A stretch of DNA of 64,000 nt from Micromonospora pallida. Its GTDB lineage: Bacteria; Actinomycetota; Actinomycetes; Mycobacteriales; Micromonosporaceae. The position numbers and the translations under genes were made by a program. The stretch spans positions 4,341,001 to 4,405,000 of the forward strand of contig NZ_FMHW01000002.1 in NCBI RefSeq assembly GCF_900090325.1, read 5' to 3'. Shown in pieces: positions 43,095 through 50,891 of this stretch. A model generated the notes under the pieces. That model ran no database searches and was not told the DNA's origin. It saw only the letters and a list, made by a program, of their open reading frames with translations. Every line of letters begins with the position of its first letter. Position 1 is the stretch's first letter.

Positions 43095-43763
43095 ATGGCC
43101 CTCGACTGGTACGACTGGCACGCCGACTACGACGACCCGGACTCCCCGCTGTCCCAACGCCTCGCCGAGGTACGACGGGTGGTCGGCGCGGCCCTCGACC
43201 GCGCGCCCGCCGGGCCGCTCCGGGCGGTCAGCCTCTGCGCCGGCCAGGGACGGGACCTGGTCCCCGTCCTGGCGGAGCACCCCCGGGGCGTCGACGTCAC
43301 GGCCCGGCTGGTCGAACTCGATCCGCGCAACGCCGAGGTGGCCGCCGGGGCCGTCCGGGCCGCCGGACTCACCCGGGTGGAGGTGGTACGGGCCGACGCC
43401 GCGCGTACCGACGTCTGGGCCGACCTCGTGCCCGCCGAGATCGTCATGGTCTGCGGCCTGTTCGGGAACATGACCAATGCCAGCGTCCGAGCGGTGGTAC
43501 GCCACTGCGGGCAGCTCTGCGCGACCGGGGGCACCGTCGTCTGGACCCGGCACCGGGGCGCGCCGGACCTGGTGCCGACGATCTGCGACTGGTTCGTCGA
43601 GGAGGGCTTCGAGTTGCTCTCCCTCACCGAGCCGACCGTCCCCAGCGCGGTGGGGGCGCACCGTCTCATCGAGCGGCCCCGTCCGCTGCCACCGGGAGTC
43701 ACCATGTTCGAGTTCGCCGACCGGCCACACCGACCGCGCACTTTCGCCGACCAGTCGCGCTGA
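43095..43763 (+). CDS. Class I SAM-dependent methyltransferase
   Basis: This 222-residue protein has a Rossmann-fold methyltransferase domain (motif I: LRAVSLCAGQGRDLVPVLA, then ARLVELDPRNAEVAA). The loop VVRADAARTDVW and the strand AEIVMVCGLFGNMTN complete motifs II-IV. The N-terminus (LDWYDWHADYDDP) is a substrate-side cap typical of small-molecule methyltransferases in actinobacteria. The substrate is unknown. The C-terminal residues lie in a 30-bp DNA repeat (43731-43800) that continues past the stop codon. Confidence 0.85.
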   Translation: MALDWYDWHADYDDPDSPLSQRLAEVRRVVGAALDRAPAGPLRAVSLCAGQGRDLVPVLAEHPRGVDVTARLVELDPRNAEVAAGAVRAAGLTRVEVVRADAARTDVWADLVPAEIVMVCGLFGNMTNASVRAVVRHCGQLCATGGTVVWTRHRGAPDLVPTICDWFVEEGFELLSLTEPTVPSAVGAHRLIERPRPLPPGVTMFEFADRPHRPRTFADQSR

Positions 43764-43800
43764 CCGCGCACTTTCGTCGGCCGGGAGCACTGACCGCGCC
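43731..43800. repeat. 30-bp direct repeat at the end of the methyltransferase gene
   Basis: A YGACCGCGCACTTTCGYCGRCC unit begins at 43731 and 43761, and a partial third begins at 43791. The first copy encodes the end of the methyltransferase, and the second lies beyond its stop. Period 30 bases. Confidence 0.7.
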
Positions 43801-43937
43801 ACTGTGGAGGGGCCACCCCGGCCGGACCGAGCAGTGGGTGGGCGGCGGGTAGGCGGTGGCGTCTCGGGCGGTACCGGCTGGGGTCGGGGCGGCCGCCGGC
43901 CGGGTCGGGGATCGGCCGGCGGGTCGGACGGGTGGGG

Positions 43938-44261
43938 TCAGCTACCGAAGCCGGAGTCAGCGGGCAGGGAGATGTCCGGCTTTTCCAGTTCCTCGACGTT
44001 GACGTCCTTGAACGTCATGACCCGGACATTCTTGACGAACCGGGCAGGACGGTACATGTCCCAGACCCAGGCGTCGTGCATCTCGACCTCGAAGTAGACC
44101 TCGCCGTCCGAGTTGCGCACGTGCAGGTCGACCTGGTTGGCGAGGTAGAACCGGCGCTCGGTCTCCACCACGTAGGAGAACTGGCGGACAATGTCGCGGT
44201 ACTCCCGGTAGAGCTGAAGCTCCATCTCGGTCTCGTACTTCTCGAGATCTTCCGCGCTCAT
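43938..44261 (-). CDS. DUF2469 family protein
   Basis: This is a 107-residue cytoplasmic protein of the actinobacterial DUF2469 family. The sequence is highly characteristic: MSAEDLEKYETEMELQLYRE, then VVETERRFYLANQVDLHVRN and FEVEMHDAWVWDMYRPARF. Function is unknown, but the gene follows rnhB in nearly all actinobacteria. Here the start ATG overlaps the rnhB stop by 4 bases, with GGAGGG upstream. The 174 bases between its stop and the methyltransferase gene hold GC-rich sequence and the direct repeat described above, but no gene. Confidence 0.95.
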   Translation of the reverse strand: MSAEDLEKYETEMELQLYREYRDIVRQFSYVVETERRFYLANQVDLHVRNSDGEVYFEVEMHDAWVWDMYRPARFVKNVRVMTFKDVNVEELEKPDISLPADSGFGS

Positions 44262-45070
44262 CGCACTCCGCCCTCCATGACCACATCTTCCCCCACCGGT
44301 ACCGGCGGTCGAGGCTGCTCGCCCAACGCCACGCCGACGGTACCCCCTGACCGCCCCGAACGCTCTACCGGCTGGTGGCCGTCGGCTACGGCAGGGCGCC
44401 GGGACCGGGGTGGACGCCCGTCCCGGCCCGACACCGCCGCCACGTTGACGTACGAGAAACGGTGCTCCGCGCACGGCCCATGCGCCCGCAGCGCGGCGGT
44501 GTGCTCGGCGGTGATGTACCCCTTGTGCTCGGCGAAGCCGTACCCCGGGTATCGGGTGTCCAGGTCCACCATGATCCGGTCTCGGGTGACCTTGGCGAGC
44601 ACGCTCGCCGCGGCGACGCACGCGGCGACCCGATCGCCCTTCCAGACCGCCAGCCCCGGCACCTCCAGGCCGTCGACGGGGAAGCCGTCGGTCAGCACGT
44701 ACTCCGGCCGGGTGCCGAGTGAGGCGAGCGCCCGGCGCATCGCGGCCAGGTTGCACACGTGCAGTCCCCGGGCGTCGACCTCGTCGGCCGGGATCACCAC
44801 CACCGCGTACGCCAGGGCGCGGGTGACCACTTCCTCGTACACCCGTTCCCGGCTGGTTGGGGTGAGCAGCTTGGAGTCGGCCAGCCCGTCGATCTCGCCC
44901 CGCCGCCCCTCGGGCAGCACCGCCGCGGCGGCCACCAGCGGCCCCGCACAGGCGCCCCGACCGGCCTCGTCCGCTCCCGCGACGTACCGGAAGCCCCGGC
45001 GTTGCAGCGCCCGTTCCAGGGCGTAGAGGCCGCCGTCGCGGCGGACCACGGTACGCGGCGGCGTCAGCAC
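44258..45070 (-). CDS. rnhB: Ribonuclease HII
   Basis: RNase HII removes ribonucleotides and RNA primers from DNA. The 270-residue protein shows the catalytic start VAGADEAGRGACAGPLVAAA (the Asp-Glu pair), then the Asp in LTDGFPVDG. The late Asp in VTRDRIMVDLDTRYPGYGFAEHKGY completes the set. The C-terminus (about 60 residues after the domain) is Pro/Arg-rich and dispensable-looking. The start is GTG 45070, preceded by GGGAGG; the frame is open upstream but unrelated. It overlaps the NUDIX gene by 7 bases and DUF2469 by 4. Confidence 0.96.
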   Translation of the reverse strand: MLTPPRTVVRRDGGLYALERALQRRGFRYVAGADEAGRGACAGPLVAAAAVLPEGRRGEIDGLADSKLLTPTSRERVYEEVVTRALAYAVVVIPADEVDARGLHVCNLAAMRRALASLGTRPEYVLTDGFPVDGLEVPGLAVWKGDRVAACVAAASVLAKVTRDRIMVDLDTRYPGYGFAEHKGYITAEHTAALRAHGPCAEHRFSYVNVAAVSGRDGRPPRSRRPAVADGHQPVERSGRSGGTVGVALGEQPRPPVPVGEDVVMEGGVR

Positions 45071-45531
45071 CCCGCCCCACCTCCCAGCACCCGGGTCAGC
45101 AGCGCCGGCAGCTCCACCGGGTAGTACCGCTCGGTGGTGGCCGCCAGCTCGTCGCGGGGCCACCAGCGGTGCCCGGTGACGCTGGCCCGCTCGACCTCGT
45201 CGAAGCCTGCGGTGTCCACCTCCCAGGCGGGCACCCGGACCAGGAAGAAGTCCTGCTCCTGCCGGTACCACACCCCATCGAACGGGAACTCGATCGTCTC
45301 CCGCCACACCGGCGGCCCCAGCTCGGCGGGGGCGAGTCGGAGCCCGGTCTCCTCGGCCAGTTCCCGGGCCGCGCCGACGGCCGGTTCCTCACCGCCGGAC
45401 AGCCCGCCGCCCGGGGTGAACCAGTACCCGAAGTCGGGGCGGCCCGGGTCGAACCCCTGGAAGAGCAGGACCCGCCCGGCCGCGTCGACCAGCAGGACGC
45501 GCGCCGCGCGCCGAGGGGTGTGGGCAGTCAC
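45064..45531 (-). CDS. NUDIX hydrolase
   Basis: This 155-residue NUDIX enzyme hydrolyses a nucleoside diphosphate linked to another moiety. The Nudix box reads GGLSGGEEPAVGAARELAEETGL, matching G-x5-E-x7-REL-x-EE-x-G, and the preceding strand FGYWFTPGGG is typical. Substrate options include oxidised nucleotides and ADP-sugars. The start is GTG 45531, with GGAGAGG just upstream. It overlaps rnhB at the 3' end, so it belongs to the lepB-NUDIX-rnhB run. Confidence 0.93.
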   Translation of the reverse strand: MTAHTPRRAARVLLVDAAGRVLLFQGFDPGRPDFGYWFTPGGGLSGGEEPAVGAARELAEETGLRLAPAELGPPVWRETIEFPFDGVWYRQEQDFFLVRVPAWEVDTAGFDEVERASVTGHRWWPRDELAATTERYYPVELPALLTRVLGGGAGC

Positions 45532-45614
45532 CTCTCCAGCCTGCCAGACCGGCCAGGGGCCGACTGCGGCCACCCTTGGCCCGGTCCGGGTGTCGCGATC
45601 CGGCACGGCGTACG

Positions 45615-46247
45615 TCAGGGGTTCGGAATGCCCTTGAAACCGCTTGGCACCGACAGCCAGGTGGCCCGGCTCACCGGCCAGAAGACGGTGAAGGCCCGGC
45701 CGACCACGTCGTCCACCGGGATGGTGGCCTGGTCGATGTCCTGGAGCCGCTCCCAGTGCTCCAGCGAGTCGCCGGAGGCCGCCCGGTGGTCACCCATGAC
45801 CCAGAGTCGCCCCTTCGGGATGGTGACGTCGAACTCCTGGTCAGCGGGCTTGTCCCGCTGCCCGTTCATGGAGAAGATGTACGGCTCGTCGAGCGACTTG
45901 CCGTTGATCGTCAACCGGTCCTGCTCGTCGCAGCAGACCACGTGGTCGCCCCCGACGCCGATCACGCGCTTGATGTAGTCCTCGCCGTCCGGGTTGCCGC
46001 TCCACTCGACCGGCGCCTTGAAGACGATCACCTCTCCGCGTTCCGGGGAGCGGAAGTCGTAGACCAGCTTGTTGACCAGCACCCGGTCGTTGATCTGGAG
46101 AGTGTTCTCCATCGACGGCGAGGGGATGTAGAAGGTCTGCAACACGAAGGCGCGAACCAGCACCGCTACCAGGATCGCCACACCCAGGAGGACCGGCAGC
46201 TCCTTCCAGAAGGAGCTGCGGGGCTTGTCGGTCTGCTCGTCTATCAC
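45615..46247 (-). CDS. lepB: Signal peptidase I (copy 1)
   Basis: LepB cleaves signal peptides on the outer face of the membrane. The 210-residue protein has a single N-terminal membrane anchor (about 17-37), the nucleophile Ser in FYIPSPSMENTL, the Lys base in DYIKRVIGVGGD, and the box VMGDHRAASGDS. It starts at GTG 46247, overlapping the stop of a second lepB gene by 4 bases. Two tandem signal peptidases of the same fold are common in actinobacteria (for example the sipWXYZ cluster of Streptomyces). The paralogues probably differ in preferred pre-proteins. Confidence 0.95.
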   Translation of the reverse strand: MIDEQTDKPRSSFWKELPVLLGVAILVAVLVRAFVLQTFYIPSPSMENTLQINDRVLVNKLVYDFRSPERGEVIVFKAPVEWSGNPDGEDYIKRVIGVGGDHVVCCDEQDRLTINGKSLDEPYIFSMNGQRDKPADQEFDVTIPKGRLWVMGDHRAASGDSLEHWERLQDIDQATIPVDDVVGRAFTVFWPVSRATWLSVPSGFKGIPNP

Positions 46248-47122
46248 GAGTGGAGCCTACGTCGCCCGACGCGCATCGATCGACCGGAACTCGCGACAAC
46301 CCTGCCCACGGCGAGCAGCGGGGCGAACGGCAACACCTGGCCGACCGGCTCCGGCGTGGCCGGCACGGGTGCGGCGGCCACCACGTCGACCTGCGCGAAC
46401 GTCTCCGGAACCGGCAGCGACGCCCAGCGGGAGGAGGGCCAGACGATCAGGAAGGCCCGGCCCACCACGTTGTCGATCGGCACCGGCCCCTGGCAGCGGG
46501 CGTCCTGCGAGACCAGTCGGTGGTCACCGAGCACGAAAATCTGCCCGGCCGGGACGACCACCTCGTCGAACCGGCGCGACCGGCACTCGCGGGAGTCGGG
46601 CGGCAGGTCCAGCGGGGAGTCGCGCAAGACGTACGGCTCGTCGAGCCCGACGCCGTTCACGGTGACCCGGCCCTGCTCGTCGCAGCAGGCGACCCGGTCC
46701 CCGGGAATGCCGATCACCCGCTTGATGAAGTCCTTCTCGCCGGGGCGGCTCACCCCGACCAGGTCGCCGAGGGTCTGGCCGAGCTTGCCCAGGAAGCCCG
46801 GTTCCGGCAGGCCGTCCACCTGGGGCACCCACCGGTCGGTGCCCCGGAACACGACCACCTCGCCCCGGGCCGGGTCACGGACGTCGTAGACGACCTTGTT
46901 GACCAGCACCCGGTCCCCGACCAGCAGGGTGTCCTCCATCGACCCGGACGGGATGAAGAACGCCTGGAGCAGGAACGTGCGGATCAGCACGGCCAGACAG
47001 AACGCGACGATCAGCAGCAGGGGCAGTTCCTGCCAGAGCGGCATCTGCCGGCGGGGACGCCGGGACCGGCGTCGCCACGGGTCGACCGCACTCTCCTCGT
47101 CCACCGACCGCACCACGCCCAC
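46244..47122 (-). CDS. lepB: Signal peptidase I (copy 2, longer paralogue)
   Basis: This 292-residue paralogue of the previous gene has a basic N-terminal head (about 1-26, Arg-rich), one membrane helix (about 30-50), Ser in FFIPSGSMEDTL, Lys in DFIKRVIGIPGD and the box VLGDHRLVSQDA. It has a 30-residue insertion between the two catalytic boxes. A C-terminal extension (about 235-292) includes a hydrophobic run and a basic tail, which the shorter paralogue lacks. A second membrane segment there is possible. It starts at GTG 47122 and lies 149 bases after rplS, with a terminator hairpin between, so the lepB pair may be transcribed on its own. Confidence 0.93.
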   Translation of the reverse strand: MGVVRSVDEESAVDPWRRRSRRPRRQMPLWQELPLLLIVAFCLAVLIRTFLLQAFFIPSGSMEDTLLVGDRVLVNKVVYDVRDPARGEVVVFRGTDRWVPQVDGLPEPGFLGKLGQTLGDLVGVSRPGEKDFIKRVIGIPGDRVACCDEQGRVTVNGVGLDEPYVLRDSPLDLPPDSRECRSRRFDEVVVPAGQIFVLGDHRLVSQDARCQGPVPIDNVVGRAFLIVWPSSRWASLPVPETFAQVDVVAAAPVPATPEPVGQVLPFAPLLAVGRVVASSGRSMRVGRRRLHS

Positions 47123-47145
47123 TCCCCGGTCACCCGCAAACGACT

Positions 47146-47181
47146 ACCGCCCGCGAGCCTCGTCGAGGCTCCACGGGCGGT
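47146..47181 (-). terminator. Terminator hairpin between rplS and lepB
   Basis: Two stacked stems, ACCGCCCG/CGGGCGGT (47146-47153 with 47174-47181) and GAGCCTCG/CGAGGCTC (47155-47162 with 47164-47171), give a long stable hairpin with small bulges. It lies downstream of the rplS stop on its strand. Confidence 0.75.
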
Positions 47182-47271
47182 GGAGGTCCGTCACCACGGC
47201 TGCGCCCGCCCGACCAGAGTAGTGCGCCCGGGTCGGGGGCGTCCGCCGTGCCGGCCGGTGTGGCGGCGAGA

Positions 47272-47628
47272 TCAGCTCGGCTGCTTCTCGCGCTTCTCCT
47301 TGATCTTGGCCTTCTTGCCCCGCAGCTCACGCAGGTAGTAGAGCTTGGCCCGACGGACGTCACCACGGGTCACGATCTCGATGCGGTCGATCGCCGGGCT
47401 GTTGATCGGGTAGGTCCGCTCGACGCCGACGCCGAAGCTGATCTTGCGGACGGAGAAGGTCTCGCGCAGACCGCCACCCTGGCGGCGGATGACCACGCCC
47501 TGGAAGATCTGCACACGGGACCGGTTACCCTCGACGACCCGCGCGTGCACCTTGACGGTGTCACCGGCACGGAAGTCGGGGAGGTCGGTCCGCTTGGACT
47601 GGGCGTCAAGGGCGTCCAGGATGTTCAT
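47272..47628 (-). CDS. rplS: 50S ribosomal protein L19
   Basis: L19 sits at the 30S-50S interface. The 118-residue protein has [35 protein letters not shown], the family's [20 protein letters not shown] and a Lys-rich end ([15 protein letters not shown]). The ATG at 47628 begins [10 protein letters not shown], with GAGG nearby. It follows trmD, as usual, but after 169 bases with two hairpins, so its transcription may be partly separate. Confidence 0.98.
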   Translation of the reverse strand: MNILDALDAQSKRTDLPDFRAGDTVKVHARVVEGNRSRVQIFQGVVIRRQGGGLRETFSVRKISFGVGVERTYPINSPAIDRIEIVTRGDVRRAKLYYLRELRGKKAKIKEKREKQPS

Positions 47629-47713
47629 CGCTGCAACCTCGTAAGGCTCACGGCGCACCGGTCGTCGGCACGCGAACGGGTGGTTCTGATCCTCGGGTGG
47701 TGGTCGGTGGTGG

Positions 47714-47787
47714 CGACCCCGGTTCGGGGATCCTCATCTCGACCCCGGTCGGGGATCCTCGTATCCGCCCGCGGCGCGAGCGGATAC
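47714..47787. repeat. Tandem hairpins between trmD and rplS
   Basis: The unit CGACCCCGGTTCGGGGATCCTC occurs twice with a 26-base period (from 47714 and 47740), the second lacking one T. Each can form a small ACCCCGG/CGGGG-type hairpin. They are followed by a perfect 8-bp stem GTATCCGC/GCGGATAC (47761-47768 with 47780-47787) just after the trmD stop. On the minus strand the latter would act first as a terminator. Confidence 0.6.
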
Positions 47788-47797
47788 GGCAACCTCC

Positions 47798-48568
47798 CTA
47801 CTTTGCCATATCCCGTTCCGGCGCCCGAAACCCGGCCCGGTCGAGCGCCGCCCGGTCCTTCTTGTCGAGGTCCTCGCCGAGGGCGGCGAGCATGTCCGGT
47901 CGGCGTGCCGCGGTCCGCCGCAGCGCCTCGTCCCGCCGCCAGCGGGCGATCCGGCCGTGGTCACCGGAGCGGAGGATCTCCGGCACCTCGTGCCCGCGCC
48001 AGCTCGGCGGCTTGGTGTAGACGGGTGCCTCGAGCAGCCCGTGCGCGTGCGACTCCTCGTCCAGCGAGCCGGCGTTGCCGAGCACGCCGGGCAGCAACCG
48101 GGTGACCGCCTCCAGAATCACCAGCACCGCCACCTCCCCGCCGAAGAGGACGTAGTCGCCGAGGGAGACCTCGGTCACCGGCATCCGGGTGGCGGCGTGC
48201 TCCAGCACCCGCTGGTCGATGCCCTCGTACCGACCGCAGGCGAAGAGAAGGTGTTCCTCGGCGGCCAGCTCGTGCGCCATCGCCTGGCTGAACGGGGCGC
48301 CGGCCGGGGAGGGGACCAGCAGCCGGGGCGGCGCGGCGTCCGCCGGGGCCAGCGCGTCGAGCGCCTCGCCCCACGGCTCCGGCCGCATCACCATGCCCGG
48401 TCCGCCGCCGTACGGCGTGTCGTCGACCGTGCGATGCACGTCGTGGGTCCAGGTCCGCAGGTCGTGTACGGCCAGCCGGAGCACCCCCCGGGCCCGGGCC
48501 CGGCCGATCAGCGACAGGTCGAGCGGGGCGAGGTACTCCGGAAAGATCGACACGACGTCGACACGCAT
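47798..48568 (-). CDS. trmD: tRNA (guanine-N1)-methyltransferase
   Basis: TrmD makes m1G37 in tRNA, preventing frameshifts. The SPOUT-fold protein of 256 residues begins [16 protein letters not shown]. It contains the trefoil-knot loops [31 protein letters not shown] and [23 protein letters not shown], and the C-terminal [17 protein letters not shown] use ATG 48568; an upstream GTG at 48613 overlaps the rimM stop and would add 15 residues not found in the family. It lies in the rpsP-khpA-rimM-trmD-rplS block. Confidence 0.97.
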   Translation of the reverse strand: MRVDVVSIFPEYLAPLDLSLIGRARARGVLRLAVHDLRTWTHDVHRTVDDTPYGGGPGMVMRPEPWGEALDALAPADAAPPRLLVPSPAGAPFSQAMAHELAAEEHLLFACGRYEGIDQRVLEHAATRMPVTEVSLGDYVLFGGEVAVLVILEAVTRLLPGVLGNAGSLDEESHAHGLLEAPVYTKPPSWRGHEVPEILRSGDHGRIARWRRDEALRRTAARRPDMLAALGEDLDKKDRAALDRAGFRAPERDMAK

Positions 48569-48609
48569 GGCGGGGGTCGCTCCTGCGGGTGTTACGGGCG
48601 CAGCCGGTG

Positions 48610-49164
48610 TCACAGGTCGAGCAGCCCGCCCGGCGGGTCGACGACGACCCGTCCGCCGGCCAGGTCGACCTCCGGCACGATCGCCCGGACGAACGGGATC
48701 AACGCGGTACGCCCCTCGGGGCGACGCACCACCAGCAGGTCGGAGGCGGGCGCGTGGTCGATACGAGCCACCTCGCCCAGGTGCTCACCCGTCGGGGTGA
48801 CCACGGCCAGCCCGACGAGCTGGTGGTCGTGGAACTCCTCCGGGTCCTCCGGCGGCGCGAGGCCGGCGCTGTCCACGGCGAGCAGCGTGTTCCGCAGCGC
48901 CTCGGCGATGTCGCGGTCGAGCACGCCCTCGAAGGCGACCAGCAGACGGCCCTGGTGCCAGCGGGCGGCCTCGACGGTCAACTGGGCGGGGACCTGGTAC
49001 GGCACGCCCGGCCCGGGGGCCGGGTTCGCGGGCTTCGCCCCCGGTTCGGTGGTCAACACCGAGCCGGGGGCGAACCGCGTTTCGGGCTCGTCGGTCCGCA
49101 CCTCCACGGTGACCTCACCATGGATACCGTGCGGCTTACCGATCCTGCCGACGACGAGAAGCAT
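48610..49164 (-). CDS. rimM: Ribosome maturation factor RimM
   Basis: RimM helps the 30S head assemble by binding S19. The 184-residue protein starts [18 protein letters not shown], the family hallmark. It has a PRC-barrel C-terminal half with the typical [21 protein letters not shown] and [22 protein letters not shown]. The start overlaps the khpA stop by one base (TGATG), showing translational coupling. Confidence 0.96.
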   Translation of the reverse strand: MLLVVGRIGKPHGIHGEVTVEVRTDEPETRFAPGSVLTTEPGAKPANPAPGPGVPYQVPAQLTVEAARWHQGRLLVAFEGVLDRDIAEALRNTLLAVDSAGLAPPEDPEEFHDHQLVGLAVVTPTGEHLGEVARIDHAPASDLLVVRRPEGRTALIPFVRAIVPEVDLAGGRVVVDPPGGLLDL

Positions 49165-49397
49165 CAGTACGAGTCGACGATGTCGACGCGTACCCCGCGT
49201 CCGCCGATGGAGCCGATCACCTGGCGCAGCGCCTTGGCGGTCCGGCCGGACCGGCCGATCACCGTGCCGAGGTCCTCCGGGTGCACGCGGACCTCGAGCC
49301 GCTTGCCCCGACGGGAGTCCACCAGCCGGACGCGCACGTCGTCCGGGTGGTCGACGATGCCCTTGACCAGGTGCTCCAGGGCCGGACGGATGGCCAC
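49164..49397 (-). CDS. khpA: KH-domain RNA-binding protein
   Basis: This 77-residue protein with a single KH domain (KhpA/YlqC family) binds RNA through the GXXG-type loop; here the sequence is VIGRSGRTAKALRQVIGSIGG. KhpA works with KhpB in RNA metabolism and cell elongation in Gram-positives. It starts at GTG 49397, one base after the rpsP stop, and overlaps rimM at its end. The location between rpsP and rimM is the family's normal place. Confidence 0.95.
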   Translation of the reverse strand: MAIRPALEHLVKGIVDHPDDVRVRLVDSRRGKRLEVRVHPEDLGTVIGRSGRTAKALRQVIGSIGGRGVRVDIVDSY

Positions 49398-49398
49398 G

Positions 49399-49842
49399 TC
49401 AGGCCTGCTCGCCGGCGTCCGCGGCGGCGGCCGGCTCCTCGGCCTTCGGCGCCTCGGCCTTCTCGGCCTTCTTCGCCGGCTTGGCCGGGGTGTCGGCCAG
49501 TCCGGCAGCGGCCTTCGCCTCGGCCTCGTACGCCGCCTGGCGGTCGACCCGCTCGGCGGCGACCTTCAGCGGCGGCGGGGCCGGCAGGCCCTTGAACTTC
49601 TGCCAGTCACCGGTCAGCTCCAGCAGTCGCTGCACCGCCTCGCTCGGCTGCGCGCCGACGGACAGCCAGTACTGGACCCGCTCCGACTTGACCTCGATGA
49701 CCGAAGGGTCCTCCTTCGGCTGGTAGATCCCGACGAACTCGATCGCGCGACCGTCACGCTTCGTGCGCGAGTCGGCGACGACGATGCGGTACTGCGGGTT
49801 GCGGATCTTGCCCATCCGCAGGAGCCGGATCTTTACGGCCAC
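49399..49842 (-). CDS. rpsP: 30S ribosomal protein S16
   Basis: S16 is an early-binding 30S protein. The 147-residue protein begins [35 protein letters not shown] and has the family's [11 protein letters not shown] and [20 protein letters not shown]. The C-terminal half beyond residue 80 is Ala/Lys/Pro/Glu-rich, longer than in E. coli S16 (82 residues), and typical for actinobacteria. The start is GTG 49842 after AGGAG. It heads the rpsP-khpA-rimM-trmD run. The 290 bases upstream (49843-50132) contain no gene I can support and should hold the promoter. Confidence 0.97.
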   Translation of the reverse strand: MAVKIRLLRMGKIRNPQYRIVVADSRTKRDGRAIEFVGIYQPKEDPSVIEVKSERVQYWLSVGAQPSEAVQRLLELTGDWQKFKGLPAPPPLKVAAERVDRQAAYEAEAKAAAGLADTPAKPAKKAEKAEAPKAEEPAAAADAGEQA

Positions 49843-50132
49843 AGTCTTTTCGCTCCTGTTGCGATTCTCACCGGCCCGAACGGGCGGTGCGGCGGGTGAG
49901 AGCCGACCGGCACAGTGGGGATGGGCCGGGGACTGCTCGGTGGACTGGCGGGTGCCCGGGTTAGAGGGCGCCGAACACGCGCCGGATACCAGCGAGCCAT
50001 TGTGCCAGATTCCCGGCCGAACCCTCACACCGGGTCGGCGGACACCCGCCGTCCGCTCCGACCCACCTCACGAACGGGGCGGGCCGGCGTCAGCAGACGG
50101 GTGAGGGCCGTCCGCGAACGGGTGGGGGCCCG

Positions 50133-50783
50133 TCAACGGACGGGTGGGCGGTCCCAGCCGGGCGGCAGGGCCGGCGGGGCGGCCCACTCCGGCGGTGGGG
50201 TGAATTCGCACCAGGTGCCGTCGAAGGGGAACTTCCCCGCCTCGGCGAGCGCGATGACCCGCCGCCCCTCGGCGCGCACCGCGGCCTCGTCGGTCACCCA
50301 GTAGTGCTCGGGGAGGGCGAGCCGCTCGGCGAACTCGTCCTCGTCCTTCCACTGCCAGCTCAGGTCCGGTCGCACCACCACGTCGAGGTCCTGGTCGACC
50401 ATGTCCACCCCGGCGAGGTCACCGTCGTCCCAGCGGACGGCGGGCTCCTCCAGGTTGACGTACCAGTTGGCGAACCGTCCCGTCTCGTCCTGGAACCACC
50501 AGACCGAGTGGCGGGCTCCGGTGGGCAGGAACTTCAGCAGCGGAGGGCCGTTCCACCGGTGGACCGCCAGCCCGTACGACGGGGAGGCCGCCCACTCGGT
50601 GAACGGCATGGTCCGCATGCCCCGCCCGTCGGCGCTGACCTCGCTGGCCACCGGGGTGTCCCGGGCCACCCAGACCAGCAGGCCGCGCTCATCGTCGCTG
50701 ACCACCCGGGCCGGTCGGACCCAGCCGATCCGGCCCCGCCGCACGTTGCGATGCACGATCAGTCGCCCCGGTTCGAACCGCAC
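50133..50783 (-). CDS. DUF402 family protein
   Basis: This 216-residue protein of the DUF402/FomD-like family has a fold related to nucleoside di- and triphosphate hydrolases. Recognisable parts are VHRNVRRGRIGWVRPARVVSDDE and WWFQDETGRFANWYVNLEEPAVR. The metal-binding DDGDLAGVDMVDQDLDVVVRPD and KDEDEFAERLALPEHYW complete the pattern. The acidic residues in these motifs fit a metal-dependent phosphatase. The substrate is unknown. The start is GTG 50783. It lies downstream of proS, with a palindromic repeat between. Confidence 0.9.
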   Translation of the reverse strand: MRFEPGRLIVHRNVRRGRIGWVRPARVVSDDERGLLVWVARDTPVASEVSADGRGMRTMPFTEWAASPSYGLAVHRWNGPPLLKFLPTGARHSVWWFQDETGRFANWYVNLEEPAVRWDDGDLAGVDMVDQDLDVVVRPDLSWQWKDEDEFAERLALPEHYWVTDEAAVRAEGRRVIALAEAGKFPFDGTWCEFTPPPEWAAPPALPPGWDRPPVR

Positions 50784-50832
50784 CCGCGCCTCCCCGTTCG
50801 CCGTCCCGCCTGCACGCCCGCAGGCCTGCCTG

Positions 50833-50876
50833 CAGGGGACCCCTGCTACTCATAAAGCGGTAACAGGGGTCCCCTG
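50833..50876. repeat. Intergenic palindromic repeat, family B (copy 1)
   Basis: Two 13-base palindromes, CAGGGGACCCCTG (50833-50845) and CAGGGGTCCCCTG (50864-50876), are complementary to each other and flank CTACTCATAAAGCGGTAA. A related element is at 59862-59906. It lies just past the proS stop, so it may end proS transcripts. Confidence 0.75.
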
Positions 50877-50891
50877 CTACCACCTCACACG

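Noticed and set aside
44258..45307. Longer RNase HII start at 45307
   Set aside because: The extra residues are antisense to the NUDIX gene and lack conservation; GTG 45070 has a good ribosome binding site.
45615..47122. Tandem lepB genes as an unusual duplication
   Set aside because: Multiple adjacent signal peptidases are normal in actinobacteria, and the two copies differ in length and insertion.
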